From NCBI GenBank assembly GCA_905215035.1, contig CAJMOJ010000005.1, positions 1 to 62,087 on the forward strand: 62,087 nt of DNA, read 5' to 3'. Position numbers and translations under genes: made by a program. The notes beneath the pieces are model-generated. The model had not been told where the DNA came from, did no database searches, and was given only the letters and a program-made list of their open reading frames with translations. Source of the stretch: an uncultured bacterium. Its GTDB lineage: Bacteria > Actinomycetota > Coriobacteriia > Coriobacteriales > Eggerthellaceae. The stretch's first letter is position 1, and each line of letters starts with the position of its first letter. Positions 9,764 to 18,563 of this stretch are shown one piece after another.

Positions 9764-11038
9764 ATGACCACATCAGCACAGAATCATTCTTCTTCGGCTA
9801 CGCAACAGAGCAAACACTCGTTATCGCTGCATCCATCAGAAAAAGTGTACGGAGTTTTATGCTTTATAGCAGGAATTGCCGTGTTGCCTCTCATTGTCCT
9901 TATTCCTCTGCGTCAAAATAACGCCATTGTTGCAGGTCTTGACTCACTTGCTTCCGTCTCAACATTACTACTCATTATTCTGACCGCATTTCTCCTTATA
10001 GGAGTTGTGCTTCTTTTTGTAATGGGATACCACATGCTTCACGCAAACCGCACCCATGCAAACTGGTATTGTGATGCACTTTTGGCGTTATTTGTCTCAG
10101 CAGTTCTCTGCGAACTCATGCTCTACGGCGTTAATAATTCCGATCTCTATGTAATAGGCGGCGTGCTTATCTACCTCATCGCTTTTGATACCTATATCGA
10201 TCCGGCCCTTGCTCAAGAGCGTTTGCGTGCACGTACGCTTAAACAAGAACGAGAGCAAGAACGAAAACAAAAGCAGTTATCGCACCATTCTGAACAAACG
10301 CAACAAGAGCAGATGCGTGAACAAGCACGCGAACAAGTCGCTTCAAAGGCCGCCCACACCTTCCATGATCTCATCCATGGCTATATCACGCTCAATTTCT
10401 TTAACCTGTTTTGGATTTTTACTATTGCCTCGATTTTGGGGCTTATCGTTGAAACAATTTTCCACCTCGTTATCTTTCATGCTTATCAAGACAGAGCGGG
10501 TCTTTTGTGGGGGCCTTTTTCTCCCATTTATGGTTTTGGTGCTGTCCTAATGACCATTGCGCTTAATAAACTGCATGACAAAAACGTCATTCTTATCTTT
10601 TTTGTTTCCGCGATCATTGGTGGTGCATTTGAATATTTTGTCAGCTGGTTTTTGCAATGCGCCTTTGGTATTGTCGCGTGGAACTACACCGGTATGTGGC
10701 TCTCTATTGGCGGAAGAACGTGCGGTCTGTTTATGGGATTTTGGGGACTGCTCGGTGTTGTTTGGATCAAGCTCCTCCTTCCCATAATGGAATTTTTTAT
10801 CAAGAAAATTCCCTGGAGCTGGCGCTATGTAGTGACTGGAGTTTGCTGCTGTCTCCTTCTTGTTGACGGTGCCATGACCCTTCTTGCGCTTGATTGCTGG
10901 TATCTCCGCGAAGCCCATGTAGCGGTGCAAGGCCCAATCGAACAGTTCTTCGCAATACATTATGACGATCAGTTTATGGCCAATCGCTTCCAAACGATGA
11001 GCCTCAATCCTGCAGACGCAACACGCGTTAATCAATAA
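9764..11038 (+). CDS. CmpB-family membrane protein (putative ABC transporter type IV permease)
   Basis: The C-terminal 200 residues match the family annotated as putative ABC-transporter type IV (CmpB). Key stretches are G-L-L-W-G-P-F-S-P-I-Y-G-F-G and F-E-Y-F-V-S-W, followed by helices around N-Y-T-G-M-W-L and G-L-F-M-G-F-W-G-L. The N-terminal half adds about four membrane helices (near residues 30-50, 60-85, 105-125 and 128-145). A charged Glu/Gln/Arg-rich linker of roughly 50 residues (about 150-200) then separates the two membrane parts. No ATPase partner is adjacent and the transport role of the family is unproven. GAGG lies six bases before the ATG. Confidence 0.75.
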   Translation: MTTSAQNHSSSATQQSKHSLSLHPSEKVYGVLCFIAGIAVLPLIVLIPLRQNNAIVAGLDSLASVSTLLLIILTAFLLIGVVLLFVMGYHMLHANRTHANWYCDALLALFVSAVLCELMLYGVNNSDLYVIGGVLIYLIAFDTYIDPALAQERLRARTLKQEREQERKQKQLSHHSEQTQQEQMREQAREQVASKAAHTFHDLIHGYITLNFFNLFWIFTIASILGLIVETIFHLVIFHAYQDRAGLLWGPFSPIYGFGAVLMTIALNKLHDKNVILIFFVSAIIGGAFEYFVSWFLQCAFGIVAWNYTGMWLSIGGRTCGLFMGFWGLLGVVWIKLLLPIMEFFIKKIPWSWRYVVTGVCCCLLLVDGAMTLLALDCWYLREAHVAVQGPIEQFFAIHYDDQFMANRFQTMSLNPADATRVNQ

Positions 11039-11163
11039 AAATTTCCCTCCCTTACCTCAAGCGTTCTTGCTACTATGGAAGAACTTATAACTGTGCGCGC
11101 ACAATGGGGTGTTACACGTGCGCACATCGCTTTATTTGCAAGGGGATTTATAAGGGGGATTAT

Positions 11164-12528
11164 ATGGGAGGATTACAAGGACTCAAAGTTGTCGACCTCA
11201 CAATCTTTGCAGCAGCTCCAGGATGCGCTCGTCTCTTAGGAGAGCTCGGCGCAACCGTTTACAAAGTCGAGCGTGAAGTAGGAGATGACCAACGCACACA
11301 AGGTGTTTCCTGGGGTATGAAATTCAAAACCGATATTGATGATGCCGCCTATGACTGCGGTGGATTCAATCGCAAATGGGTATCACTTAACCTCAAAACA
11401 GAAAAAGGCATGGAAGCCATGATGCGTCTCTTGGCTGACGCAGATGTTTTCATCACGTCAAATCGTACGCCTGCGCTCAAACGTTTAGGTCTTGACTACG
11501 AGACCCTGCACGCCAAGTTTCCTAAACTTGTTTGGGCTCAACTGCGTGGCTACGGTGAGCGTGGTGAAATGGCTGATGAGCAAGGCTATGATGCCATCAC
11601 GTATTCTGCTCGCGGCGGCGTTACTATGAGTTTCCCTAACGCAGGCGAACACTTCGAAGTTGGCAATTCTCCTGTTGCGTTTGGCGATTGGAATTCCTCT
11701 AATGCACTTGCTGTTGGTGTTTTGGCAGCACTCTGGAATGCTGAGCGCACCGGTGTGGGCGATAAGGTCGTTACCAGTCTCTATCACGTTTCTAACTGGG
11801 GCATGATGAGTGCGATTTGTGCTCAACAGCAAGGTCAGCAGCATCCTAAAGATCGCGCCCAAGCACCGTGTCCTACCAACAACAGCTATGTCACCTCAGA
11901 TGGCGTATGGTTTGTTATGTGCTTTGGCAACTACAACAAATTCAATCGCAAAGTGTTTGAAACGATTGGCATGGATCCAAAATACTGGGAAGATCCAGCC
12001 TACAACACCTTAGAAGCGCTTGCTCAAAACGGTAACAACGTAGAAGTCATTGCCGCCATGGAAGAAATCTTTAAGTCAAAGCCCTGGAGTTATTGGGAGC
12101 CTATCCTGGTAGAAGAAGAGCTTGCCTGTGAGAAATGCCGCACCGTAGAAGACGTACTGCAGGACAAAGAAGCCTACGATAATGACCAGCTCAGACGTGT
12201 CTACTATCAAGATCAAGGCTACGGTGATGATCACGCCTACACCATCACAACTGCCCCGGTCCGCCTTGCAAGTTTAGGTGATCCCGTGCTCTATCGCTCT
12301 CGTCCGGTAGGATACGACACGAAAGAAGTGCTTGCAGAGCTGGGATACACCGAAGAAGAAATTGCGGCTGCTCAAGAAGCAGGCGACGTGACGTGCTATA
12401 CCGGAGAGCCCATGCCTGCTTCTGTCTTAGAGCCAAGTTATGGACTCTATCCCGCTAATGCGCAAGAAGCAGAAGAGCTCGCTCGCGCTCGCGCACAGGA
12501 AGAGGCTGCGGTACAAGCTGCCAAGTAA
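11164..12528 (+). CDS. Family III CoA-transferase (CaiB/BaiF type)
   Basis: Family III enzymes move CoA between carboxylic acids through an aspartyl-CoA intermediate. The 454-residue protein begins with the typical L-Q-G-L-K-V-V-D-L-T and the fold motif G-E-L-G-A-T-V-Y-K-V-E. It carries a candidate catalytic aspartate in V-A-F-G-D-W-N-S-S-N. The overall pattern resembles 2-hydroxyacyl CoA-transferases of amino-acid fermenters (HadA/FldA group), but no dehydratase genes are nearby, so the substrate is open. The ATG at 11164 has AAGGGGG six bases upstream; an ATG 60 bases earlier in frame has no ribosome site. The next gene on the strand is an opine-dehydrogenase-family gene 88 bases away, which suggests linked function. 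Confidence 0.88.
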   Translation: MGGLQGLKVVDLTIFAAAPGCARLLGELGATVYKVEREVGDDQRTQGVSWGMKFKTDIDDAAYDCGGFNRKWVSLNLKTEKGMEAMMRLLADADVFITSNRTPALKRLGLDYETLHAKFPKLVWAQLRGYGERGEMADEQGYDAITYSARGGVTMSFPNAGEHFEVGNSPVAFGDWNSSNALAVGVLAALWNAERTGVGDKVVTSLYHVSNWGMMSAICAQQQGQQHPKDRAQAPCPTNNSYVTSDGVWFVMCFGNYNKFNRKVFETIGMDPKYWEDPAYNTLEALAQNGNNVEVIAAMEEIFKSKPWSYWEPILVEEELACEKCRTVEDVLQDKEAYDNDQLRRVYYQDQGYGDDHAYTITTAPVRLASLGDPVLYRSRPVGYDTKEVLAELGYTEEEIAAAQEAGDVTCYTGEPMPASVLEPSYGLYPANAQEAEELARARAQEEAAVQAAK

Positions 12529-12537
12529 GCAGTATAC

Positions 12538-12571
12538 TTAGTGGGCACTAATCACACGTAGTGGGCACTAA
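12538..12571. repeat. Two copies of a TAGTGGGCACTAA dyad
   Basis: TAGTGGGCACTAA occurs at 12539-12551 and again at 12559-12571. Each copy is itself a near-palindrome (TAGTG-GG-CACTA), and the copies are offset by 20 bases, close to two helical turns. They lie between the CoA-transferase and the opine-dehydrogenase-family gene. This looks like a tandem operator or a processing site rather than chance. The binding factor is unknown. Confidence 0.5.
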
Positions 12572-12616
12572 CCATAAGCACTACAGCAATTACAGTAATC
12601 AAGGAGGCATCTTTTC

Positions 12617-13849
12617 ATGGTTGATGTTGAAGCTTTGAGAAACGCTCCAGTAGCCATCTTGGGCGGTGGCGCTGTCGGAAAAACCTGCGGAGCTGATTGC
12701 GCTTTGGCAGGGCAGGAAGTCCGTATTTGCGATCTGGACCCATTTTTTGAAAAAAGCTTGGGAAGCGTTATGCGTACCGGAATCCGTCTGCAGGACAAAG
12801 CTCCAGGAACTCAAACCAAATATGGATTCCGCCGTATGGGAAAAGCATTTTTTAGCCAAGCAACCAACTCTGTTGCTGAGGCGGTTAAAGGTGCCAAGCT
12901 CATTGTGGTAGGAATCCCTTCTATTGCTCATGAAATCTTTTTCAAGGAGCTCATTCCTTGTCTTGAAGATGGTCAGATCATTCATATCATCCCTGACAAC
13001 TACGGATCACTTAAACTCCGTAAGCTCATGCGCGAGATGAATTGCGACAAAGATGTCATTATTGGCGGATGGTCTTCAGCTCCTTATGGCACCCGTGTTG
13101 ACACCGAAGGTGGCGTTATGAAGCCAACGTGTTCACTGGTTTATCGTGCAATAACCTTGCGCGGCGCCGCTCTTCCTGCAAAGGACACCGAAGCATTTGT
13201 TGAAAGCTCAAAAGCTCTTGGATGCTTTGATGCTATTACTGAAGGCGATGGGGCTGTCTGTGGTGACACAGTATTAGATATTGGTTTCTCTAACGTAAAC
13301 CCTGTTATTCATGTTCCCGGAACAGTGTTGGGCGTTTCCACAATGGAGAACTTTAATACGGTTCTCAATAACAACATCCATGACTACTCAATCTATTCGC
13401 ACTCCTTCTGTCCTTCTATTTCAGAAGTACAGTATCAGTTCTACAACGAAGAGATTGCTCTTGCAGAAGCTATTGGAGTTGGCATTCAGCCCTTCAAGAA
13501 AGAAGTGTTCTATCAACGCACCAGCGTATTAGGTGAAGAATACATGGGTGAAGGATGTATTGTTCCTTTTGACCAGCAATGGGAAGTTGGCTTTGGCACG
13601 GGTCCTTTCAGTATTAACAATCGTTATGTAACTGAAGATGTCCCTGTTGGCTGCCATGTTTACCATGAGCTCGGCAAAAAATTTGATGTACCAACCCCCA
13701 TCATTGACTCAATGATTGTCTTGGGCGGCGTTATGAATAAAGCCAACTACTTTGAAACGGGATTAAAGCTCTCTGACTTAGGCATTGACCATATGGACAA
13801 AGAGCAACTCTTAGCATATTTACGTGAAGGAACATACGTAGAAGCGTAA
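12617..13849 (+). CDS. Octopine/nopaline dehydrogenase-family oxidoreductase
   Basis: The 410-residue protein has an N-terminal Rossmann domain (I-L-G-G-G-A-V-G-K near residues 14-22) and a C-terminal helical domain of the NAD/NADP octopine/nopaline dehydrogenase family. N-V-N-P-V-I-H-V-P-G carries the Asn and His expected at the active site. Family members reductively condense an amino acid with a 2-oxo acid, or run the reverse reaction. The actual substrates here are unknown, and other 2-hydroxyacid chemistry is possible. The ribosome site AAGGAGG lies nine bases before the ATG. A strong terminator follows at 13914. The gene sits directly after a CoA-transferase with a tandem dyad in the gap, so co-regulation is likely. 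Confidence 0.8.
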   Translation: MVDVEALRNAPVAILGGGAVGKTCGADCALAGQEVRICDLDPFFEKSLGSVMRTGIRLQDKAPGTQTKYGFRRMGKAFFSQATNSVAEAVKGAKLIVVGIPSIAHEIFFKELIPCLEDGQIIHIIPDNYGSLKLRKLMREMNCDKDVIIGGWSSAPYGTRVDTEGGVMKPTCSLVYRAITLRGAALPAKDTEAFVESSKALGCFDAITEGDGAVCGDTVLDIGFSNVNPVIHVPGTVLGVSTMENFNTVLNNNIHDYSIYSHSFCPSISEVQYQFYNEEIALAEAIGVGIQPFKKEVFYQRTSVLGEEYMGEGCIVPFDQQWEVGFGTGPFSINNRYVTEDVPVGCHVYHELGKKFDVPTPIIDSMIVLGGVMNKANYFETGLKLSDLGIDHMDKEQLLAYLREGTYVEA

Positions 13850-13913
13850 TAGTGAGCTTGTCGAGTATGCGCTATCGAGCATGTGCTAACAAGTAAACTT
13901 ATCAAAAATTTTG

Positions 13914-13946
13914 AGCGGCGTGGCAACCAAGCTACGCCGCTTTTTT
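13914..13946 (+). terminator. Rho-independent terminator after opine-dehydrogenase-family gene
   Basis: The perfect arms AGCGGCGT and ACGCCGCT enclose a 12-base loop and are followed by six T residues. It is placed 65 bases after the stop codon of the gene ending at 13849. Confidence 0.92.
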
Positions 13947-13969
13947 ATTCAAGGCGGCTATTAAGAAAG

Positions 13970-14380
13970 TTAGACGCCTATCTCGCATAAATCTGCCAAG
14001 GTATAACGCGATAAATAGTCAGACACTACCTCATCAAGACCCCGCCATAACGGAAGCGTACGACAGCTGTCACGACGGGGGCAAATTCCTTGCTCAGGGC
14101 CTAAACACGCAACCGGAGCCAAAGGACCTTCCATAAGCTCAATAACGTCTTTAACGCAATAATCCTCAGGCGCTTTACTCAAACGGTATCCACCGCCCTT
14201 ACCACGTACGGCAAGCAGGAATCCACCCTTAACCAATTCCTTAACGATGATTTCAAGATATTTCTCTGAGATCTCTTGCCGCGCAGCCACCTCTTTGAGG
14301 GGAACGTATCCCTCACCCTGATGTTCTGCAATATCAATCAAAAATCGCAAAGCATATCTGCCTTTAGTAGAAACCATCAT
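13970..14380 (-). CDS. Rrf2-family transcriptional regulator (IscR/CymR-like)
   Basis: This 136-residue protein has the Rrf2 winged-helix N-terminus (S-T-K-G-R-Y-A-L-R and K-G-G-G-Y-R-L). It also has three cysteines in the pattern C-x7-C-x5-C (C-L-G-P then G-I-C-P-R-R then S-C-R-T). That is close to the cluster-ligating set of IscR, so Fe-S sensing is plausible. CymR-type members instead sense cysteine supply through interaction with CysK, and cysK is the divergent neighbour, so both models fit. Two adjacent ATG codons (14380 and 14377) share the AGGTGAG ribosome site. It probably controls the cysK-nifS-nifU genes and itself through sites in the 320-base intergenic region. Confidence 0.9.
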   Translation of the reverse strand: MMVSTKGRYALRFLIDIAEHQGEGYVPLKEVAARQEISEKYLEIIVKELVKGGFLLAVRGKGGGYRLSKAPEDYCVKDVIELMEGPLAPVACLGPEQGICPRRDSCRTLPLWRGLDEVVSDYLSRYTLADLCEIGV

Positions 14381-14421
14381 ATGTACTCACCTACGGTTTT
14401 CTTTCCCTACGAAATTTACCC

Positions 14422-14451
14422 ATTATACCGATTGGGTTACTAGGTATTCAA
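14422..14451 (-). promoter_or_regulatory. Likely promoter of the rrf2 gene
   Basis: On the minus strand TTGAAT (14446-14451) and TATAAT (14422-14427) are separated by 18 bases, a near-consensus housekeeping promoter about 40 bases before the start codon. The arms ACCCA and TGGGT flank the -10 box, which could serve autoregulation. Confidence 0.6.
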
Positions 14452-14509
14452 GACTGCACGTTGGAGAACATTGGAAAGACCAAAAAGCGTCAAGCAAGTA
14501 TCAACGGCA

Positions 14510-14583
14510 TTCCCTCCCCTCTCTCCTCTCTCCTACTTCCTCTTCTTCTTGCTTCCTTCCCTCTTTTCTCACCCGCTCTCCAT
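14510..14583 (+). repeat. 74-base polypyrimidine tract between divergent promoters
   Basis: This stretch is almost all C and T on the plus strand, with only a handful of purines. It lies between the leftward rrf2 promoter and the rightward cysK promoter. It is not translated. Such tracts can bend DNA, form triplexes or insulate promoters; which applies here cannot be told. Confidence 0.6.
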
Positions 14584-14596
14584 TCACCGTCTTATT

Positions 14597-14633
14597 TATA
14601 AACCTATTTACTTAGTAGGTTTATAGGTATAAA
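14597..14633 (+). promoter_or_regulatory. cysK promoter with long inverted repeat, likely Rrf2 operator
   Basis: TATAAACCTA (14597-14606) and TAGGTTTATA (14616-14625) are perfect 10-base arms around a 9-base spacer. A -10-like TATAAA follows at 14628-14633. A protein bound here would block the cysK promoter. The divergent rrf2 product is the obvious candidate, though the pairing is inferred from position only. Confidence 0.6.
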
Positions 14634-14700
14634 ATGACCAAACCATAAGAGCACAACACAAAGAATGGCGCACAGCACAAAAAGAAAGGAAGCGTTAGAT

Positions 14701-15633
14701 ATGTCTTTTGTTTACACATCTGCTGACCAGCTCATCGGAAAAACACCTTTGCTCGAATTGACTCATATTGAAGAGGACGAGGGTCTCTCAGCACGTATTT
14801 TGGCCAAATTGGAATACTTCAATCCTGCTGGTTCTGTTAAAGACCGTATTGCTAAAGCCATGTTTGATGATGCTGAAGCCAAAGGTGTTCTGCAACCTGG
14901 TTTCACCATCATCGAACCAACATCAGGAAATACCGGCATTGGTCTTGCTTCGGTGGCAGCTGCCCGCGGCTATCGCATTATTCTCACCATGCCAGAAACC
15001 ATGAGTGTTGAGCGTCGCCAACTCATGAAAGCGTATGGTGCAGAAATCGTTTTGACCGAGGGCAGCAAGGGAATGAAAGGGGCTATTGCAAAAGCAGAGG
15101 AACTCGCTCAAGAGATTCCCCAAAGCTTTATTCCTGGACAATTTACTAACTCCGCTAATCCCATCGCCCACCAAACCACAACAGGACCAGAAATCTGGAG
15201 CGATACCGACGGTAAGGTCGACATCTTTGTAGCAGGTGTAGGAACAGGCGGCACTATCACCGGCGTGGGACGTTATCTTAAAGAGCAAAATCCCGCCGTA
15301 ACTATTGTGGCAGTTGAGCCACAGGATTCACCGGTACTGAGCGAGGGAAGATCAGGATCGCACAAAATTCAAGGAATTGGTGCTGGCTTTGTTCCGCAGG
15401 TGCTTGACACCACTATCTACGACGAAGTTATACGCGTCTCAAACGACGATGCTTTTGCTGCCGGAAAGCTGATCGGCCATAAAGAGGGCATCCTGGTTGG
15501 TATCTCTTCTGGTGCAGCCCTTCATGCAGCAATCGAACTTGCCAAACGTCCAGAAAACGCAGGAAAAACCATCGTGACCTTGTTCCCTGATACAGGAGAT
15601 CGCTATCTCTCGACGCCGCTCTTTGCTGACTAG
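14701..15633 (+). CDS. cysK: Cysteine synthase A (O-acetylserine sulfhydrylase)
   Basis: This PLP enzyme makes cysteine from O-acetylserine and sulfide. The 310-residue protein has the cofactor lysine in N-P-A-G-S-V-K-D-R, the substrate loop E-P-T-S-G-N-T-G-I-G and the phosphate-binding G-T-G-G-T-I-T-G-V-G. It ends with the usual G-D-R-Y-L-S-T-P-L-F. The ATG at 14701 follows AAAGGAAG; an in-frame ATG 36 bases earlier has no ribosome site. It leads nifS (119 bases on) and nifU. The three genes supply cysteine, take its sulfur and build Fe-S clusters. Confidence 0.95.
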   Translation: MSFVYTSADQLIGKTPLLELTHIEEDEGLSARILAKLEYFNPAGSVKDRIAKAMFDDAEAKGVLQPGFTIIEPTSGNTGIGLASVAAARGYRIILTMPETMSVERRQLMKAYGAEIVLTEGSKGMKGAIAKAEELAQEIPQSFIPGQFTNSANPIAHQTTTGPEIWSDTDGKVDIFVAGVGTGGTITGVGRYLKEQNPAVTIVAVEPQDSPVLSEGRSGSHKIQGIGAGFVPQVLDTTIYDEVIRVSNDDAFAAGKLIGHKEGILVGISSGAALHAAIELAKRPENAGKTIVTLFPDTGDRYLSTPLFAD

Positions 15634-15752
15634 CTACCAGGACAGATCTGCGCCCTACACAAGACGATACGAGCGCGCACAAACCAGGACAAACCTGCGC
15701 CCTGCACATCGATACAGACCCACACGAACTAACACGAACGGAGGATTTCATT

Positions 15753-16937
15753 ATGATTTATGCAGATAACGCATCTACCACTCCCTTGAGTACAACAGCG
15801 CTGCAAGCTCTTACCGAGTGTGCGCAAAATACCTGGGGGAATCCTTCAAGCTTGTACGAACTCGGACAAGATGCCAAAGAGGTGCTTGAGGATGCCCGCG
15901 CGCGCATTGCAGCCTGCATTGGAGCTCAACCGCAAGAAATATTTTTTACATCTGGAGGAAGCGAATCCGACAATCAGGCCATCCGATCGGCCGCTTTGTT
16001 GGGTGCGCGCAAAAACAAGCGACATATTATTTCTTCTGCATTCGAACATCATGCAGTACTCCACACACTCAAGCAACTGGAGCGAGAAGGATTTGAAATT
16101 GAGCTTTTACCCGTTGGAGCAACCGGCATGATCACAGCCCAACAGATAGCACAAAGCATCCGTGAAGATACGGCACTCGTTACCATTATGTATGCCAATA
16201 ATGAAGTTGGCTCGATTATGCCCATCGCAGACATTGGTGCTGTCTGCAACGAACATGGTGTTCCTTTTCATACCGATGCGGTTCAAGCAGTTGGTCACAT
16301 TCCCATTGACGTGAAAGCAGAACATATTGATTTGCTCTCTTTGTCGGCTCATAAGTTCCACGGACCTAAAGGAGCGGGAGCGCTGTATGCGCGCAAAGGC
16401 ATTCCGCTCTCAAGCCTTATCGAAGGAGGAGCGCAGGAACGCGGAAAACGAGCAGGAACAGAAAATCTTCCCGCTATTGTTGGTATGGCGGCGGCGCTTG
16501 TTGAGGCTTGTCGCAATCAGGAAGAAAACGCCATCAAGGTGGGTCGTTTGCGCGATAAGCTGATTGCCGGGCTTTCTGATATTCCCCACTCCATTCTCAA
16601 CGGAGATCCCACCAATCGGCTTCCCGGAAATGTTCATTTTTGCTTCGAAGGTATTGAAGGCGAGAGTTTGCTCTTACTTTTGGATGATCGCGGTATTTGC
16701 GCTTCTTCAGGATCTGCCTGCACGTCAGGATCACTCGATCCGAGCCATGTGTTGCTTGCCCTTGGCAGACCTCATGAAATCGCCCATGGTTCGCTGCGCC
16801 TTACCCTCTCTGAAGAAAATACTGATGAGGACATCGAATTCATTTTGAAGGCAGTCCCTGAGGTCGTCTCCTACTTACGTGACCTATCTCCTCTTTGGAA
16901 GGACAAAGTAAGCGGCAAAAAGGACTTCATTTTATAA
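15753..16937 (+). CDS. nifS: NifS/IscS-type cysteine desulfurase
   Basis: The enzyme converts cysteine to alanine and passes a persulfide sulfur to scaffold proteins. The 394-residue protein has the PLP lysine in S-A-H-K-F-H-G-P-K-G and the active-site cysteine in S-S-G-S-A-C-T-S-G-S. It opens with the class signature Y-A-D-N-A-S-T-T-P. The loop around the cysteine is of the long, group I (NifS/IscS) kind. The nifU-like scaffold gene starts 28 bases after its stop, so the two are surely co-transcribed. Confidence 0.94.
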   Translation: MIYADNASTTPLSTTALQALTECAQNTWGNPSSLYELGQDAKEVLEDARARIAACIGAQPQEIFFTSGGSESDNQAIRSAALLGARKNKRHIISSAFEHHAVLHTLKQLEREGFEIELLPVGATGMITAQQIAQSIREDTALVTIMYANNEVGSIMPIADIGAVCNEHGVPFHTDAVQAVGHIPIDVKAEHIDLLSLSAHKFHGPKGAGALYARKGIPLSSLIEGGAQERGKRAGTENLPAIVGMAAALVEACRNQEENAIKVGRLRDKLIAGLSDIPHSILNGDPTNRLPGNVHFCFEGIEGESLLLLLDDRGICASSGSACTSGSLDPSHVLLALGRPHEIAHGSLRLTLSEENTDEDIEFILKAVPEVVSYLRDLSPLWKDKVSGKKDFIL

Positions 16938-16965
16938 AGCACACCCTTGTAGAAAGGTTGGTAGT

Positions 16966-17340
16966 ATGGCTCTCTATAGTGAAACAGTCATGGATCATTT
17001 TCGTAATCCACGCAATGTCGGTTGTCTTGAACATGCCGATGGGGTTGGTGAGGTAGGCAACGCGGTCTGTGGCGACATCATGAAAATCTATCTTAAGATT
17101 GACGACGATATCATTTCAGATGTGAAGTTTGAAACATTTGGCTGCGGCTCTGCTATTGCATCAAGCTCTATGGCAACAGAGCTTATTAAAGGCAAGCCAG
17201 TAGAAGAAGCACTCAAGCTCACTAACAAAGCAGTTACGGAAGCGCTCGATGGGCTGCCGGCTCACAAAATACATTGCTCGGTCTTGGCAGAAGAAGCAAT
17301 ACAGGCAGCGATTGAGGATTACCGCAACAGGCAAGCCTAA
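16966..17340 (+). CDS. nifU: NifU/IscU-type Fe-S cluster scaffold
   Basis: This 124-residue protein is the scaffold on which Fe-S clusters are assembled from NifS sulfur. The three conserved cysteines are visible in A-V-C-G-D, F-G-C-G-S-A-I-A and I-H-C-S-V-L-A, and the aspartate next to the first cysteine is kept. Only the N-terminal (IscU-like) domain is present. It is the final gene of the cysK-nifS-nifU unit. An AAAGG ribosome site precedes the ATG. Confidence 0.94.
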   Translation: MALYSETVMDHFRNPRNVGCLEHADGVGEVGNAVCGDIMKIYLKIDDDIISDVKFETFGCGSAIASSSMATELIKGKPVEEALKLTNKAVTEALDGLPAHKIHCSVLAEEAIQAAIEDYRNRQA

Positions 17341-17414
17341 TCTCGCAATTGGCCCCATTCCTGACCGGCCCCCTTCTTGACTTAGCAATGGCGGTAGTCT
17401 CGTAACACCAATAC

Positions 17415-17440
17415 GCATTGCACAACCGCATTGCACAACC
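17415..17440. repeat. Tandem 13-base direct repeat
   Basis: GCATTGCACAACC occurs twice head to tail (17415-17427 and 17428-17440) in the gap after nifU. No function is evident; it looks like a recent tandem duplication. Confidence 0.6.
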
Positions 17441-17462
17441 AAAAGAAAGCGCTCATAAACCA

Positions 17463-17500
17463 GTAAGGCTTTCCATAGAACATGCCAAGGAGAGCCTTAC
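17463..17500. terminator. Hairpin between convergent nifU and crotonase genes
   Basis: GTAAGGCTTTCC and GGAGAGCCTTAC pair over 12 bases with one mismatch and a 14-base loop. It lies between the ends of convergent genes, where a bidirectional terminator is expected, but it lacks a clear T run on either strand. Confidence 0.5.
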
Positions 17501-17545
17501 AATGTATTTCAGGTTGTAAATCAAGTTGTAAATCAGGCAGTAAAA

Positions 17546-18334
17546 CTAGCGGCCCTTCCAAACAGGCTCGCGCTTCTCTGCAAAAGCACGGGGACCCTCT
17601 TCTGCGTCCTCAGTAGCATTAACAAGCGCTTGATAATGATCCATAATCTCCCAGCCCCTACCCGGGAACAAATCATTTTCTGCCGCGCTTTCTTTCATCG
17701 CAGCCTTGGAATACTCAATAGCAAGCGGTGCGCTCTTAACAATTCCTGCCGCTAAACCTAAGGCAACATCCAGCACTTGTTCTTCAGGAACAACATAGTT
17801 AAGCAAGCCCCATTGAGCCGCTTTTTCCGCCGAAATATTTTCACCTACTAAAATGAGTTCAGCAGCATAGCGCTGTGGAATTTGCTGCATTAAACGGACG
17901 ATAGCGCCATCACCTGTTGATGCACGACCACGACGTGCTTCCGGCAAACCAAAAACAGAGTGATCGCTCGCAACTGCCATATCACATGCAAGCATAAGAC
18001 CCATACCGCCACCAACACATACGCCGTTAACTGCAGCAATGAGAGGCTTTTTGAATTGGTGCTTAGACATACCAAGCAAACCCCAGTCCTCTTTACCTTC
18101 TGGCAAGTGATGCGTGCCTGCTGCCAATTCTTTTAAGTCTGCACCGGCACAGAAACATGTTCCTGAATTAGTAATAATACAAACACGCTCATCTGACTCA
18201 TTATCCCAACGTTCAAGCTCATCTGATAAGTCTTGCATCATCTGTGAGCTCATCGCATTGCGCGCCTCAGGCCTATTGAGTGTAATGATCAATACATGAT
18301 CGCGCACCTCTGTCAAAATGGTTTCGTATGCCAT
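17546..18334 (-). CDS. Crotonase-family protein (enoyl-CoA hydratase-like)
   Basis: The 262-residue protein is a single crotonase domain. The oxyanion-hole segments are S-G-T-C-F-C-A-G-A-D-L and A-V-N-G-V-C-V-G-G-G-M. Of the two catalytic glutamates of enoyl-CoA hydratase, the one in the G-L-P-E-A-R-R-G region is kept, while the one following the GGG loop is replaced by glycine. So it may be a hydratase of another substrate (for example a carnitinyl-CoA-like acid), an isomerase or a hydrolase. The ATG at 18332-18334 follows AAGGGGG by eight bases. It stands alone, facing nifU. Confidence 0.82.
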   Translation of the reverse strand: MAYETILTEVRDHVLIITLNRPEARNAMSSQMMQDLSDELERWDNESDERVCIITNSGTCFCAGADLKELAAGTHHLPEGKEDWGLLGMSKHQFKKPLIAAVNGVCVGGGMGLMLACDMAVASDHSVFGLPEARRGRASTGDGAIVRLMQQIPQRYAAELILVGENISAEKAAQWGLLNYVVPEEQVLDVALGLAAGIVKSAPLAIEYSKAAMKESAAENDLFPGRGWEIMDHYQALVNATEDAEEGPRAFAEKREPVWKGR

Positions 18335-18563
18335 ACTTTGGACCCCCTTATCCCCTTGCATTGCGTGCCGCATTCCACGCCACACCTTAGCATTATGGGA
18401 GTAATTGTAGAACAAATACATACCTCACAGAGCGGTTTTGCAAGGCTTTATAATGAATACACCACAATAATCAGCGCTATAGTCATTACAGTAGTCATTG
18501 CAGCGACTAATACTGTGTTCATCACAACATCATTGCTATAACCATCACGTCAAGGATTAAGTC

